The notes beneath the pieces were generated by a model. That model saw nothing but the letters and a program-made list of their open reading frames with translations. It was not told where the DNA came from and ran no database searches. A DNA stretch of 64,000 bases, from NCBI GenBank assembly GCA_964559835.1, contig CAZLJE010000021.1:30512-94511 (forward strand), written 5' to 3'. This document shows, piece by piece, positions 50,253 through 57,447 of the stretch; within the stretch, counting starts at the first letter, position 1; every line of letters begins with the position of its first letter. The DNA is from DAISJI01 sp964559835. GTDB taxonomy: Bacteria; Acidobacteriota; Terriglobia; Terriglobales; Acidobacteriaceae. The position numbers and the translations under genes are program-made.

Positions 50253-51253
50253 ATGAAGTGAATCGTGGCGCCGTGCGCGCCCTTGACCGACGGGATAACA
50301 CTACGCCGCCAGCAACTGCAAATACGATGACGCCGCCTGAGGTCCGGCCCAGGAAGCTGCCCAATGGCCTCGAGATCCAGCCCACCACGCTGGACCACCT
50401 GCGCCGCTTCGCGGAGGGCGGATACCTGTACGCGATCCTCGACGCATGCGATGCGCCGGCTGTGCCGGAGAAGGCGAAGGAACTGGGCGAAGCATCGGCA
50501 GTTTCGCTATTCAAAGGGACCGCGCAAGAGGACTATTGGGCGGTCGCGCCGTACCTGTTCCGTGTGTCGCCGGAAACGCTGGCCTGGATCGTCGCTACCG
50601 TTTGGAACGAACCCTGGGGAGTGTTCGTGATGAGCAAGGCGGCGATCGACGACCTACGAGCGCACTGCCGTCGCTTTCTCGTCGTTGCGATGCCGCGCGG
50701 CGAACAATCATTTTTTCGCTACTACGATCCGCGAGTCCTGAAGGGGTACCTTCCGACCTGCGTGGAAAGCGAGCTGGGCAGGTTCTTCGGACCTGTCCGC
50801 GGATTCTGCATTCCCGACCAGAAGTCCGAAAAAGCGTGGCTGGCGCAATATGCGAAGGCCGGCGCACCCGATGCGGCGGACTCTTCCGCAACCCCGTTGT
50901 GGCAGATACGCCAGGAGCAGATCGACGCGCTTCAGGAAGCGTCGGTCCGCGAAGCGCAAGACCGCATCGCCTCCGCACTGCGCGTGCTGTTTCCGGAGCA
51001 GACGGCTCGAATCCCGGAGCAGCATCTCGCGGCGTTCTGCCGCCGCTGTATTGAGCGGGCAGCCGCGTACGCCATGACCAAGGAGGGCAGTGTTTACGTG
51101 TTCACCGCGGCGTCGCTCATGTATGGCGAAGGGTTCGATGCCGCCGCTGCGGCGACGTGGACGCGCGAGATATTCCCCCAGCCCAACATCACCGAAGAGG
51201 TAAAGACCGAGTTGCTGCGGATGCGTCTCAGTTTCGACGGAGTTGAGGTCTAG
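50240..51253 (+). CDS. DUF4123 adaptor protein (T6SS effector chaperone), first copy
   Basis: The DUF4123 domain begins at about residue 50 (LDHLRRFAEGGYLYAILDACDAPAVPEKAKEL) and includes WNEPWGVFVMSKAAIDDLRAHCRRFLVVAMP and YDPRVLKGYLPTCVESELGRFFGPVRGF. DUF4123 proteins load effectors onto VgrG/PAAR. The 337-residue form starts at ATG 50240 (overlapping PAAR by 13 bp, weak ribosome site); ATG 50327 is an alternative that removes a low-complexity N terminus. The C-terminal third (from about 220) is an extension absent from the second copy, with ALRVLFPEQTARIPEQHLAAFCRRCIERAAAYAM. The gene sits 3 bp before the putative effector. Confidence 0.88.
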   Translation: MLRLNEVNRGAVRALDRRDNTTPPATANTMTPPEVRPRKLPNGLEIQPTTLDHLRRFAEGGYLYAILDACDAPAVPEKAKELGEASAVSLFKGTAQEDYWAVAPYLFRVSPETLAWIVATVWNEPWGVFVMSKAAIDDLRAHCRRFLVVAMPRGEQSFFRYYDPRVLKGYLPTCVESELGRFFGPVRGFCIPDQKSEKAWLAQYAKAGAPDAADSSATPLWQIRQEQIDALQEASVREAQDRIASALRVLFPEQTARIPEQHLAAFCRRCIERAAAYAMTKEGSVYVFTAASLMYGEGFDAAAAATWTREIFPQPNITEEVKTELLRMRLSFDGVEV

Positions 51254-51256
51254 GCG

Positions 51257-52516
51257 ATGGGATCGGCCCCCAAACCACAACCCGATTCGGATTTTCCGTC
51301 GCTGGCGGATATCGAGAATTCGACAGCTGCGCAGCTCGATGCCGCGCGCGAGCAGATTCCCGAGGGTGCGGCGCGTGATTACTACGACGTGCAGGTGGGC
51401 GCGGCGAAGGGTGTCTACAACTTCGGCAAAGGGATCGTGGAGGGGACGATCTCGCTGGCGAACGCATTGAAGAAGGTTCTTACCGACGAAGAGACTCAGA
51501 AACAGGTTTGGGAAAAGGCAAAGTCGCTGGCAGCCGATTCGGCAAAGCTCCAGTACGGCACTCCCGAGCAGAAGAAGGAAGTGATCGACAAAGCCGCTGC
51601 GTACGCGTCGGACGTCGCGGACAAGGCCAAGGCCGAGATGAAGCAGTCCTGGGAAGAAGCCAAGGCCGCCGGCAAAGAGAAAGAACTGGCAGCGAATTGG
51701 GCCACGCAGGGATTGTTGAACATTGCGAGCCTCTTCATCGGCGCCGGTGAACTCAAGGCGGCAAGCAAGGCCGGAGAAGTAGCCGAGGCCGCGGAAGCTG
51801 CAGGGAAAGCCGCATCGGCTGTCAAGAAGGCCGAAACCGCAAGCAATCTGCTGAACAAGGAGAATAAGGTCGCGGCGGTCAGTTCCTGCGAGCACGCCGC
51901 CCAGGCAGCGGAGACCAGCGCAGCGGGCGCGGAGTCCAATGCGGCCAAACTCGCTAAGGCGGTGAGTTCGAAGGCTGCCCTTTCCGAGAAAGCGGTCACG
52001 TCGGACCTGTCGAAACTCTCCGAATCAAACGGTGGCAAACTCGCTGGCCTTGAATACAAGTTAAAGACCGAGCAGTCACTCGCACGAAAGATCGCGGAAG
52101 ACGCGAAGCAGTTAAATCTGACGGAAGACGCGGCCGCCGGAAATATCAACGACGCTTTGCGCTACACAATGACGTATCCGCCGGACAAACTCACGGAATC
52201 AGCCACCAAGGTGATGGCGGACCTGGAGGCCGCGGGGTATAAGAAGGTCAAAGTCAAGAATACGTTCGCCAAGGAAGGCCCGTACAAGGGACTGAATACG
52301 GTATTCCAATCACCCGACGGACAGAATTTCGAGTTGCAGTTCCATACACCGGAGAGCTTTCACGTCAAGGACGTGGTCACGCACGGCATGTTCGAACGTG
52401 CTCGGCTGTCGTCGACGCCATTGGCAGAACAGAAAGCGATCGAGAAAGAGATGACCGAGATTTCGTCCAAGATCACAATGCCAAAGAACATCGATTCCGT
52501 GAAGAACTTCCCATGA
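51257..52516 (+). CDS. Putative T6SS effector with RelA/SpoT-like C-terminal domain
   Basis: The 419-residue protein has an Ala-rich helical N-terminal two thirds with a hydrophobic stretch (about 150-190). The C-terminal domain follows the RelA/SpoT synthetase pattern: GGKLAGLEYKLKTEQSLARKI from 259 (compare RxKxxxSxxxK), DALRYT with D299/R302, YKGLNTVFQSPDGQNFELQFHT with Y343 and E359/Q361/H363, and HGMFERAR from 376. These match the substrate Arg/Lys, metal-binding Asp and catalytic Glu of ppGpp-type synthetases. GAGG lies eight bases before its ATG. It directly follows DUF4123 and is followed by a small gene. A toxic alarmone-like or nucleotidyl/pyrophosphate-transfer activity is inferred. 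Confidence 0.75.
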   Translation: MGSAPKPQPDSDFPSLADIENSTAAQLDAAREQIPEGAARDYYDVQVGAAKGVYNFGKGIVEGTISLANALKKVLTDEETQKQVWEKAKSLAADSAKLQYGTPEQKKEVIDKAAAYASDVADKAKAEMKQSWEEAKAAGKEKELAANWATQGLLNIASLFIGAGELKAASKAGEVAEAAEAAGKAASAVKKAETASNLLNKENKVAAVSSCEHAAQAAETSAAGAESNAAKLAKAVSSKAALSEKAVTSDLSKLSESNGGKLAGLEYKLKTEQSLARKIAEDAKQLNLTEDAAAGNINDALRYTMTYPPDKLTESATKVMADLEAAGYKKVKVKNTFAKEGPYKGLNTVFQSPDGQNFELQFHTPESFHVKDVVTHGMFERARLSSTPLAEQKAIEKEMTEISSKITMPKNIDSVKNFP

Positions 52517-52526
52517 AGAGGTCGTG

Positions 52527-52757
52527 ATGGAGCCGGCAAAATACTACGTTGTGCACAAGACGGGGACGAAAGCACCGATCGGCTTATTCCGCTTCTTTGA
52601 AGACGACCGGGAGCCTGAATACTACAAGATCGGGCAGGGATGGATCGCTGACCGCACCCTGTACTCCCGCCGCATGTCGGGAGAGATCGACGAAAGCGAT
52701 GTCATCCCCGAAGCTGACGCACAGATGGTCATCAACGAGTGGACCGGCGGGCGATAA
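52527..52757 (+). CDS. Small protein, candidate immunity factor
   Basis: ATG 52527 is chosen since GAGG lies five bases upstream (GTG 52524 is a longer alternative). The 76-residue protein starts MEPAKYYVVHKTGTKAPIG and has FFEDDREPEYYKIGQGWIADRTLYSRR and a conserved-looking acidic/aromatic patch (DESDVIPEADAQMVINEW). It is soluble and without a signal. The position directly after a putative RelA/SpoT-like toxin, with a 10-bp gap and a good ribosome site, is that of an immunity gene. No family was recognised. The role is inferred from position only. Confidence 0.55.
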   Translation: MEPAKYYVVHKTGTKAPIGLFRFFEDDREPEYYKIGQGWIADRTLYSRRMSGEIDESDVIPEADAQMVINEWTGGR

Positions 52758-52855
52758 CGGATTGGGTTGCGTGTTGTAGTCGCTGACCTAAGGTTTACTC
52801 TTTTCGCACTGTCCTTTTTCCTCACCCCGGAAACCTTGCTCCGGGTTGCGGTTTT

Positions 52856-53500
52856 GTGGCATCTATGAACATGCAGGGGCCTATGTCTACCAACGCATCG
52901 CAGCCAGCAGCTTCGTATCTCACGCAGGCAGGATCGGTGGACCTGCTCCGTCGTTTCGCCGGCGGCGGATTTCTGTTCGCCATCACCGACGGCGCCTATT
53001 CGGCAGCGCTGATCGCGCACATCGAGAAGACCGCGCCCGCGAATCTCATTCCGCTCCTGCACCCGCACCCCTCGATCGACGCAACCGCCATTCCGCAATT
53101 GATCCGCGTGAATGAAGCCATCCTGGAGACGATCCTCGCGTCCGCCGACAAAGAGCCCTGGGGAATTTTCGCGATGTCGAAGGCCGATCCCGAGACGCTG
53201 CGGGTCCACTTCCGCCGCTTCCTGGTGGTGCAGTTGCCCGACGGCGAACACTGGTACTTCCGCTTCTACGATCCGCGGCTGCTGCCGACGTATGTTGAGA
53301 AGTGCAATGAGTGGGAGCTGGAGCAGTTCTTCGGGCCGGTGCGCGGATTCGCTCTCCCCGCCAGCGAAGACTCGGGCATTAATGTGTTGTATTACGAGTC
53401 GAAGAGCACCCAGTCGGCGACTGGGGCGGCGACCGATCCTTACTCCTCGCCGATATGGCACATCCGGCCCGAGCAGGAGCAGGCGCTCGAGAAGCTCTAG
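52856..53500 (+). CDS. DUF4123 adaptor protein, second copy
   Basis: This 214-residue protein has a DUF4123 domain (VDLLRRFAGGGFLFAITDGA, EPWGIFAMSKADPETLRVHFRRFLVVQLP, YDPRLLPTYVEKCNEWELEQFFGPVRGF) that closely follows copy one, so the two are paralogues. It lacks the C-terminal extension of copy one. Start is uncertain among GTG 52856, ATG 52865 and ATG 52883; none has a good ribosome site. No effector gene follows it before the convergent CBS gene. Its stop codon shares a CTAG with the CBS gene stop. It may be left over from a lost effector cassette or may serve the unknown gene at 46689. Confidence 0.8.
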   Translation: MASMNMQGPMSTNASQPAASYLTQAGSVDLLRRFAGGGFLFAITDGAYSAALIAHIEKTAPANLIPLLHPHPSIDATAIPQLIRVNEAILETILASADKEPWGIFAMSKADPETLRVHFRRFLVVQLPDGEHWYFRFYDPRLLPTYVEKCNEWELEQFFGPVRGFALPASEDSGINVLYYESKSTQSATGAATDPYSSPIWHIRPEQEQALEKL

Positions 53501-53949
53501 CCCGGGTACGTTCCGCTTATGTAGCTCTCCAGTTGCTGGATGGCGCGTTCCTGGCCGGTAATGATCCACTTCACCAGGTCGCCGATCGACACTACGCCCA
53601 CGACTCTCTCGTCTTCCACGACCGGCAGGTGCCGGAAGCGATGGATGGTCATCAGCGTCATGCACTCATCCACCGACTGCTCCGGCGTGACGAACACGAC
53701 AGGGCTGGTCATGATGTCGCGGACGCGCGTGTCTTTTGACGAACGTCCCCGCAGGATGACTTTGCGCGCGTAATCGCGCTCGGTGATGATCCCGAGCAAC
53801 TGCTCGTTCTCCAGGATCAGGAGCGCGCCCACGCCCTGCTCCGCCATCTTCTCAATCGCTTCGAACACGGACTGGTCCGGGCCGACCGACAGCACCGTAT
53901 TGCTGGGCTTGTTCTTCAGCAAAGTCTGGATTCTGTCGCCTAGTTTCAT
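53497..53949 (-). CDS. CBS-pair domain protein
   Basis: Start ATG 53949 is chosen because AGAGGG precedes it; a longer frame to 53973 runs into a repeat palindrome. The 150-residue protein contains two CBS domains: VFEAIEKMAEQGVGALLILENEQLLGIITERDYARKVILRGR and RVRDIMTSPVVFVTPEQSVDECMTLMTIHRFRHLPVVEDERVVGVVSIGDLVKWI. Such CBS pairs bind adenosine nucleotides and act as sensors. The 4-bp overlap with DUF4123 is tail to tail. No partner enzyme is adjacent. The family is clear; the target is not. Confidence 0.93.
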   Translation of the reverse strand: MKLGDRIQTLLKNKPSNTVLSVGPDQSVFEAIEKMAEQGVGALLILENEQLLGIITERDYARKVILRGRSSKDTRVRDIMTSPVVFVTPEQSVDECMTLMTIHRFRHLPVVEDERVVGVVSIGDLVKWIITGQERAIQQLESYISGTYPG

Positions 53950-53968
53950 AAAGGAACCCTCTGGGTGG

Positions 53969-53997
53969 CCCACCCTGGCTGGTGTTGCCAGGGTGGG
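53969..53997. repeat. 11-bp hairpin upstream of the CBS gene
   Basis: Arms 53969-53979 and 53987-53997 form CCCACCCTGGC/GCCAGGGTGGG. The flanks extend the pairing with one bulge. It lies 20 bp upstream of the CBS start codon, so it is in the leader or promoter region rather than at a gene end. Confidence 0.7.
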
Positions 53998-54094
53998 GCC
54001 GTAGGGGCCGAAATACTATCACGCGCAAGTGCCATCCGCAGCGCGAACGAGTGTCTTAGATTCGGGGACGTTGAGACAGGGTTATCCGGTGAAC

Positions 54095-54472
54095 TCAGGC
54101 CGTCTTCGGGTGAACTTCCCTTTCCTGTTCCAGGCGGGCGATGGCCGCGCGCAGCCACTCGCGCAGCGCATCCTCGGTGGCGATCTGGTTCCCTGCCAGT
54201 TCGTCGACCGTCTCACCCTTCGGCCCGACCGGGATGTGGTGGCACGGCACGGCTTCGCCGCGCGCTTGCGCCGGAACAAAATCCGTGAGCAGGCACTCGT
54301 TGCACGGGTGCGGCCGCTCCGCGGGATCGTTGAAGTTGATGCACGACGGCGAATCCTGGAAGATCGACGTCGGCTTCCACGGCGTGCGCACCGACCGCCC
54401 GTAGCCCCCCTGCTCCAGGAACTCCAGTTCGAATTTCAAGACTTCGAGAACGTCACGCTTGTCGTCGGACAT
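54095..54472 (-). CDS. Small Cys-containing protein, unknown function
   Basis: ATG 54472 is chosen because GGAGGTGGTCC lies just upstream. The 125-residue protein begins MSDDKRDVLEVLKFELEFLEQGGYGRSVRTPWKPTSIFQDSPSC and has cysteines in SC, CNEC and VPC-HHIP. These, together with the His pair, could hold a metal. The last third is helical (EDALREWLRAAIARLEQEREV). I have no family name for it, although the wording is suggestive of a conserved acidobacterial protein. It lies divergent from ferrochelatase and may share the repeat-rich upstream region. Confidence 0.65.
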   Translation of the reverse strand: MSDDKRDVLEVLKFELEFLEQGGYGRSVRTPWKPTSIFQDSPSCINFNDPAERPHPCNECLLTDFVPAQARGEAVPCHHIPVGPKGETVDELAGNQIATEDALREWLRAAIARLEQEREVHPKTA

Positions 54473-54557
54473 GGACCACCTCCGCGACATTCATTCTCCC
54501 CGGGGCACCTCACTAGGGTCTGTGACCCGTGTCACTTGGCGGAGTGACGCACGAGTG

Positions 54558-54660
54558 GTGTACCAGCCAGGCTTGCCTGGCGGCAGATTTCGACCCGTAA
54601 AAACAAGCGCCTGCGACCTGTCATCCCTCATATGTCGCCAGGCAAGCCTGGCTAGTACAC
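54558..54660. repeat. Repeat palindrome with 53-bp loop in the hemH divergent region
   Basis: Arms 54558-54582 and 54636-54660 pair with one mismatch and share their 20+ bp arm sequence with the element at 40596-40650. Here the loop is 53 nt long. It lies between two divergent genes, so it is a promoter-region insertion. Confidence 0.85.
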
Positions 54661-54768
54661 CTTCTCCCTGGAAGCCTCGCCCAACGACATTTGCCTGAAT
54701 CTCGGGAGCAGTGGCCAGTTTCCACGGGTATGGTGTACAATTCCGCGCGCCTCTGGGGAGAGGGTGGG

Positions 54769-55785
54769 ATGGTCTCGTACCGCACCGCGGTCGTACTGTT
54801 TCAACTCGGCGGGCCCGATACACTGGAAGCCATCGAGCCCTTCCTGTTCAATCTGTTCTGCGATCCCGACATCATCGACTTCCCCGGCGCCCGCATCGGG
54901 CGCAAACCGCTGGCGAAGCTCATCTCGGCCACGCGCGCGAAGAAAGTCCAGCATCATTACGCGGTCATCGGCGGCGGCTCGCCGATCCGGCGTTTCACCG
55001 AGCAGCAGGCGCGCGCCCTCGAGCATGTCTTGCTTGAGTCGGGCGTGGACGCGCGCTGCTTCGTAGCCATGCGTTACTGGCACCCGTTCACGTCGGAAGC
55101 GATCGAACAACTGCGCGCGGAGCGTTTCGACCAGATCGTCCTTCTTCCTCTTTATCCGCAATATTCGAATACAACGTCGGGCAGCAGCCTGAATGAGTGG
55201 CGGCGGCTGTTCCACGACGACACTCCCCAGCACCTGATCGAGACCTTCTACGAGAACGACCTTTATATACAGGCGCTGGCCGAGAGGATCGAAGAAGCGC
55301 TCGCGCGTTTCCCAGACCCGCAACGGCCGGAGTTGATATTCAGCGCCCACAGCGTACCGGTCGCGGTCATCGCCAAAGGCGACCCTTACCAGAGACAGAT
55401 CGAGCATACGGTGGAGCTCGTGATGCAGCGCGGCGGATGGCGCAATCGTCACCGCCTCTGCTACCAGAGCAAGGTCGGCGCCAGCAAGTGGCTGCAACCG
55501 TCGCTGCGGGACACCATCAAGGAACTCGCCGCCGCCAGTGTGCGCGACATGTGTATCGTGCCGGTCTCGTTCGTCACCGATCACGTCGAGACGCTCGGCG
55601 AGGTCGACCACGAGATGCGCGAACTGGCGATGGCATCAGGTATCGAGCGCTTTGAAATGACGGCGGGGCTGAATGATTCCCCGACCTTCATTCGTGCGCT
55701 CGCGGACAAAGTTTTGGAAGTCATCCCAGGATTTGTACGGATCCCGGTCACGGCGCCGGAGCAAAGTGGGGTCGCCGCGGACTAA
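54769..55785 (+). CDS. hemH: Ferrochelatase
   Basis: ATG 54769 is chosen because GGGGAGAGGGTGGG precedes it. The 338-residue protein begins MVSYRTAVVLFQLGGPDTLEAIEPFLFNLFCDPDII and contains LPLYPQYSNTTSGSS, the catalytic-histidine motif FSAHSVPV, and ETLGEVDHEM near the C terminus. These match ferrochelatase, which inserts iron into porphyrin to make heme, with HSVP and the later Glu as key active-site parts. It has no evident C-terminal membrane helix. It stands 33 bp before the Rieske gene, so heme synthesis and the bc-type complex may be transcribed together. Confidence 0.96.
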   Translation: MVSYRTAVVLFQLGGPDTLEAIEPFLFNLFCDPDIIDFPGARIGRKPLAKLISATRAKKVQHHYAVIGGGSPIRRFTEQQARALEHVLLESGVDARCFVAMRYWHPFTSEAIEQLRAERFDQIVLLPLYPQYSNTTSGSSLNEWRRLFHDDTPQHLIETFYENDLYIQALAERIEEALARFPDPQRPELIFSAHSVPVAVIAKGDPYQRQIEHTVELVMQRGGWRNRHRLCYQSKVGASKWLQPSLRDTIKELAAASVRDMCIVPVSFVTDHVETLGEVDHEMRELAMASGIERFEMTAGLNDSPTFIRALADKVLEVIPGFVRIPVTAPEQSGVAAD

Positions 55786-55818
55786 GGATCTGGTGGGCCC
55801 CGCTCGGGAGAGGAACAA

Positions 55819-56454
55819 ATGGCAGAAGAGACGGGCACGGCAAGACCGCCGGCACCAGCCGGTCAGCCACCAGCGCGCGGCACAGAGGCCAACAAGTTCG
55901 TGGGGACGCCCGCAGTCGGAACGTCGAAAGCGGCGCCGGCAGCGGGTTTGAAGACCGTGGGTCCCGCGAACAGCGAGATCAACCAGGCGCGTCGCCGGTT
56001 TGTCTGGAGTAGCGTGGCCGCGTTCCTGTCCGTATGGTTCCTGGCGTTCCTGCGCTTCTTCCTGCCGCGCACGCTTTTCGAGCCCGCCACCAGTTTCAAG
56101 ATCGGCTACCCGTCGGACTACGGCCTCGGCGTCGACACCAAGTGGCAGCAGAAGTACCGCATCTGGGTGGACCGCGGTCCCGATCGCCTCTTCGTGATCT
56201 ACGCCCGTTGCACTCACCTCGGCTGTACGCCCGACTGGAAGCCCAGCGAAAACAAGTTCAAGTGTCCCTGCCACGGCAGCGGTTACGACAGCGAAGGAAT
56301 CAACTTCGAAGGTCCTGCGCCTCGCCCGATGGATCGCGCTCACATCGAACTGGCGCCTGACGGCCAGATCCTGGTAGACGTCGCGCGCCTTTATCAGTGG
56401 CCCAAAGGACAGGCCGACCACTTCAACGATCCAGGGGCGTTCTTGAACGTCTAA
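55819..56454 (+). CDS. Rieske iron-sulfur protein of a bc-type complex
   Basis: This 211-residue protein has a 55-residue Ala/Pro-rich cytoplasmic N terminus, one membrane helix (about 61-82, FVWSSVAAFLSVWFLAFLRFF) and a Rieske domain with C131-T-H133-L-G-C136 and C149-P-C151-H152-G-S. These bind the 2Fe-2S cluster by two Cys and two His, and C136 and C151 can form the stabilising disulfide. It transfers electrons from quinol toward cytochrome c. GGGAGAGG precedes its ATG. It is followed by split cytochrome b and a multiheme cytochrome. Confidence 0.95.
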   Translation: MAEETGTARPPAPAGQPPARGTEANKFVGTPAVGTSKAAPAAGLKTVGPANSEINQARRRFVWSSVAAFLSVWFLAFLRFFLPRTLFEPATSFKIGYPSDYGLGVDTKWQQKYRIWVDRGPDRLFVIYARCTHLGCTPDWKPSENKFKCPCHGSGYDSEGINFEGPAPRPMDRAHIELAPDGQILVDVARLYQWPKGQADHFNDPGAFLNV

Positions 56455-56468
56455 GCGGCGCGTACTAA

Positions 56469-56488
56469 GCCGGCTGCCCTCAGCCGGC
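56469..56488. repeat. 8-bp hairpin between Rieske and cytochrome b genes
   Basis: Arms 56469-56476 and 56481-56488 (GCCGGCTG/CAGCCGGC) form a tight hairpin 11 bp before the cytochrome b start codon. It may trim expression between the Rieske and cytochrome b genes. Confidence 0.55.
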
Positions 56489-56499
56489 GGGAGATGAGC

Positions 56500-57438
56500 A
56501 TGGCGGAAGAGAATGGCGGCAACGGGAAAAAGGCAGGCGTAGTCGATCGCATCAGCACGGCGGTCAAGGACGACATTCAGTCCCTCAAGACCGACCTGCC
56601 CGCCAAGGCCAAGGAGCAGGTGGAAGGGCTCAAGGACCCGACCAAGACCCTCGTCTACACATCGATTTTCCGTCACAAGCACGACGACACGCCCCGCAAC
56701 CGCGCCCTGGGCGTACTCTCCAACGTCTTCCTGCACCTGCACCCGGCGAAGATCAACCGCGACTCTGTCCGCTACAGCTACACGTGGGGCATGGGCGGGA
56801 TCTCGTTCTATCTGTTTATCGTGCTCACCTTCACCGGCGTGCTGCTGATGTTCTATTACCACCCGACGAAGGTGCAGGCGTTCCGCGACGTTCTCTATCT
56901 TGAGCATGACGTGCCGTTCGGCAAGCTCCTGCGCAACATGCACCGCTGGGCCGCGCACCTGATGGTCATCACGGTGTGGCTGCACATGTTCCGCGTCTTC
57001 CTCACCGGCTCGTATAAAAAGCCGCGCGAGTTCAACTGGAACGTCGGCGTCATTCTCCTGGTATTCACGCTGCTGCTTTCGTTCACCGGCTACCTGCTGC
57101 CGGACGATCAGCTCGGTTTCTGGGCCGTCACCGTCGGGACGAACATGGCGCGCGCCACTCCGCTGCTGGGACACGAAGGTCCCTTCGGCCACCAGCTCGG
57201 CATGACGCCGTACAACGACGTCCGCTTCGGATTGCTCGGCGGCTCCATCGTCGATGCGAATGCTCTTTTGCGTGCGTACATCTGGCATTGCATCGGCATT
57301 CCCATCGTCATTTCGATTTTCATGATCGTTCACTTCTGGCGTGTACGTAAGGACGGTGGCATTTCCGGACCGGCGCCGGTCGTGCTGCCGGCGGAAGCTG
57401 ATAAGCCGCGTCGCGGTGCGACCGCGGCGGGAGTCTGA
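56500..57438 (+). CDS. Cytochrome b N-terminal subunit (b6-like) of a bc-type complex
   Basis: ATG 56500 is preferred over ATG 56494, since GGGAG is six bases upstream of it only. The 312-residue protein has a hydrophilic N-terminal extension of about 85 residues (DRISTAVKDDIQSLKTDLPAKAKEQVEGL), then the four-helix cytochrome b core. It has the heme-ligand histidines in NMHRWAAHLMVITVWLHMFRVF and AYIWHCIGIPIVISIFMIVHFW, and LPDDQLGFWAVTVG near the quinol site. It transfers electrons across the membrane. A basic C-terminal tail follows. The N-terminal extension is unusual for the family. Confidence 0.95.
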   Translation: MAEENGGNGKKAGVVDRISTAVKDDIQSLKTDLPAKAKEQVEGLKDPTKTLVYTSIFRHKHDDTPRNRALGVLSNVFLHLHPAKINRDSVRYSYTWGMGGISFYLFIVLTFTGVLLMFYYHPTKVQAFRDVLYLEHDVPFGKLLRNMHRWAAHLMVITVWLHMFRVFLTGSYKKPREFNWNVGVILLVFTLLLSFTGYLLPDDQLGFWAVTVGTNMARATPLLGHEGPFGHQLGMTPYNDVRFGLLGGSIVDANALLRAYIWHCIGIPIVISIFMIVHFWRVRKDGGISGPAPVVLPAEADKPRRGATAAGV

Positions 57439-57447
57439 GGAGCGTCT

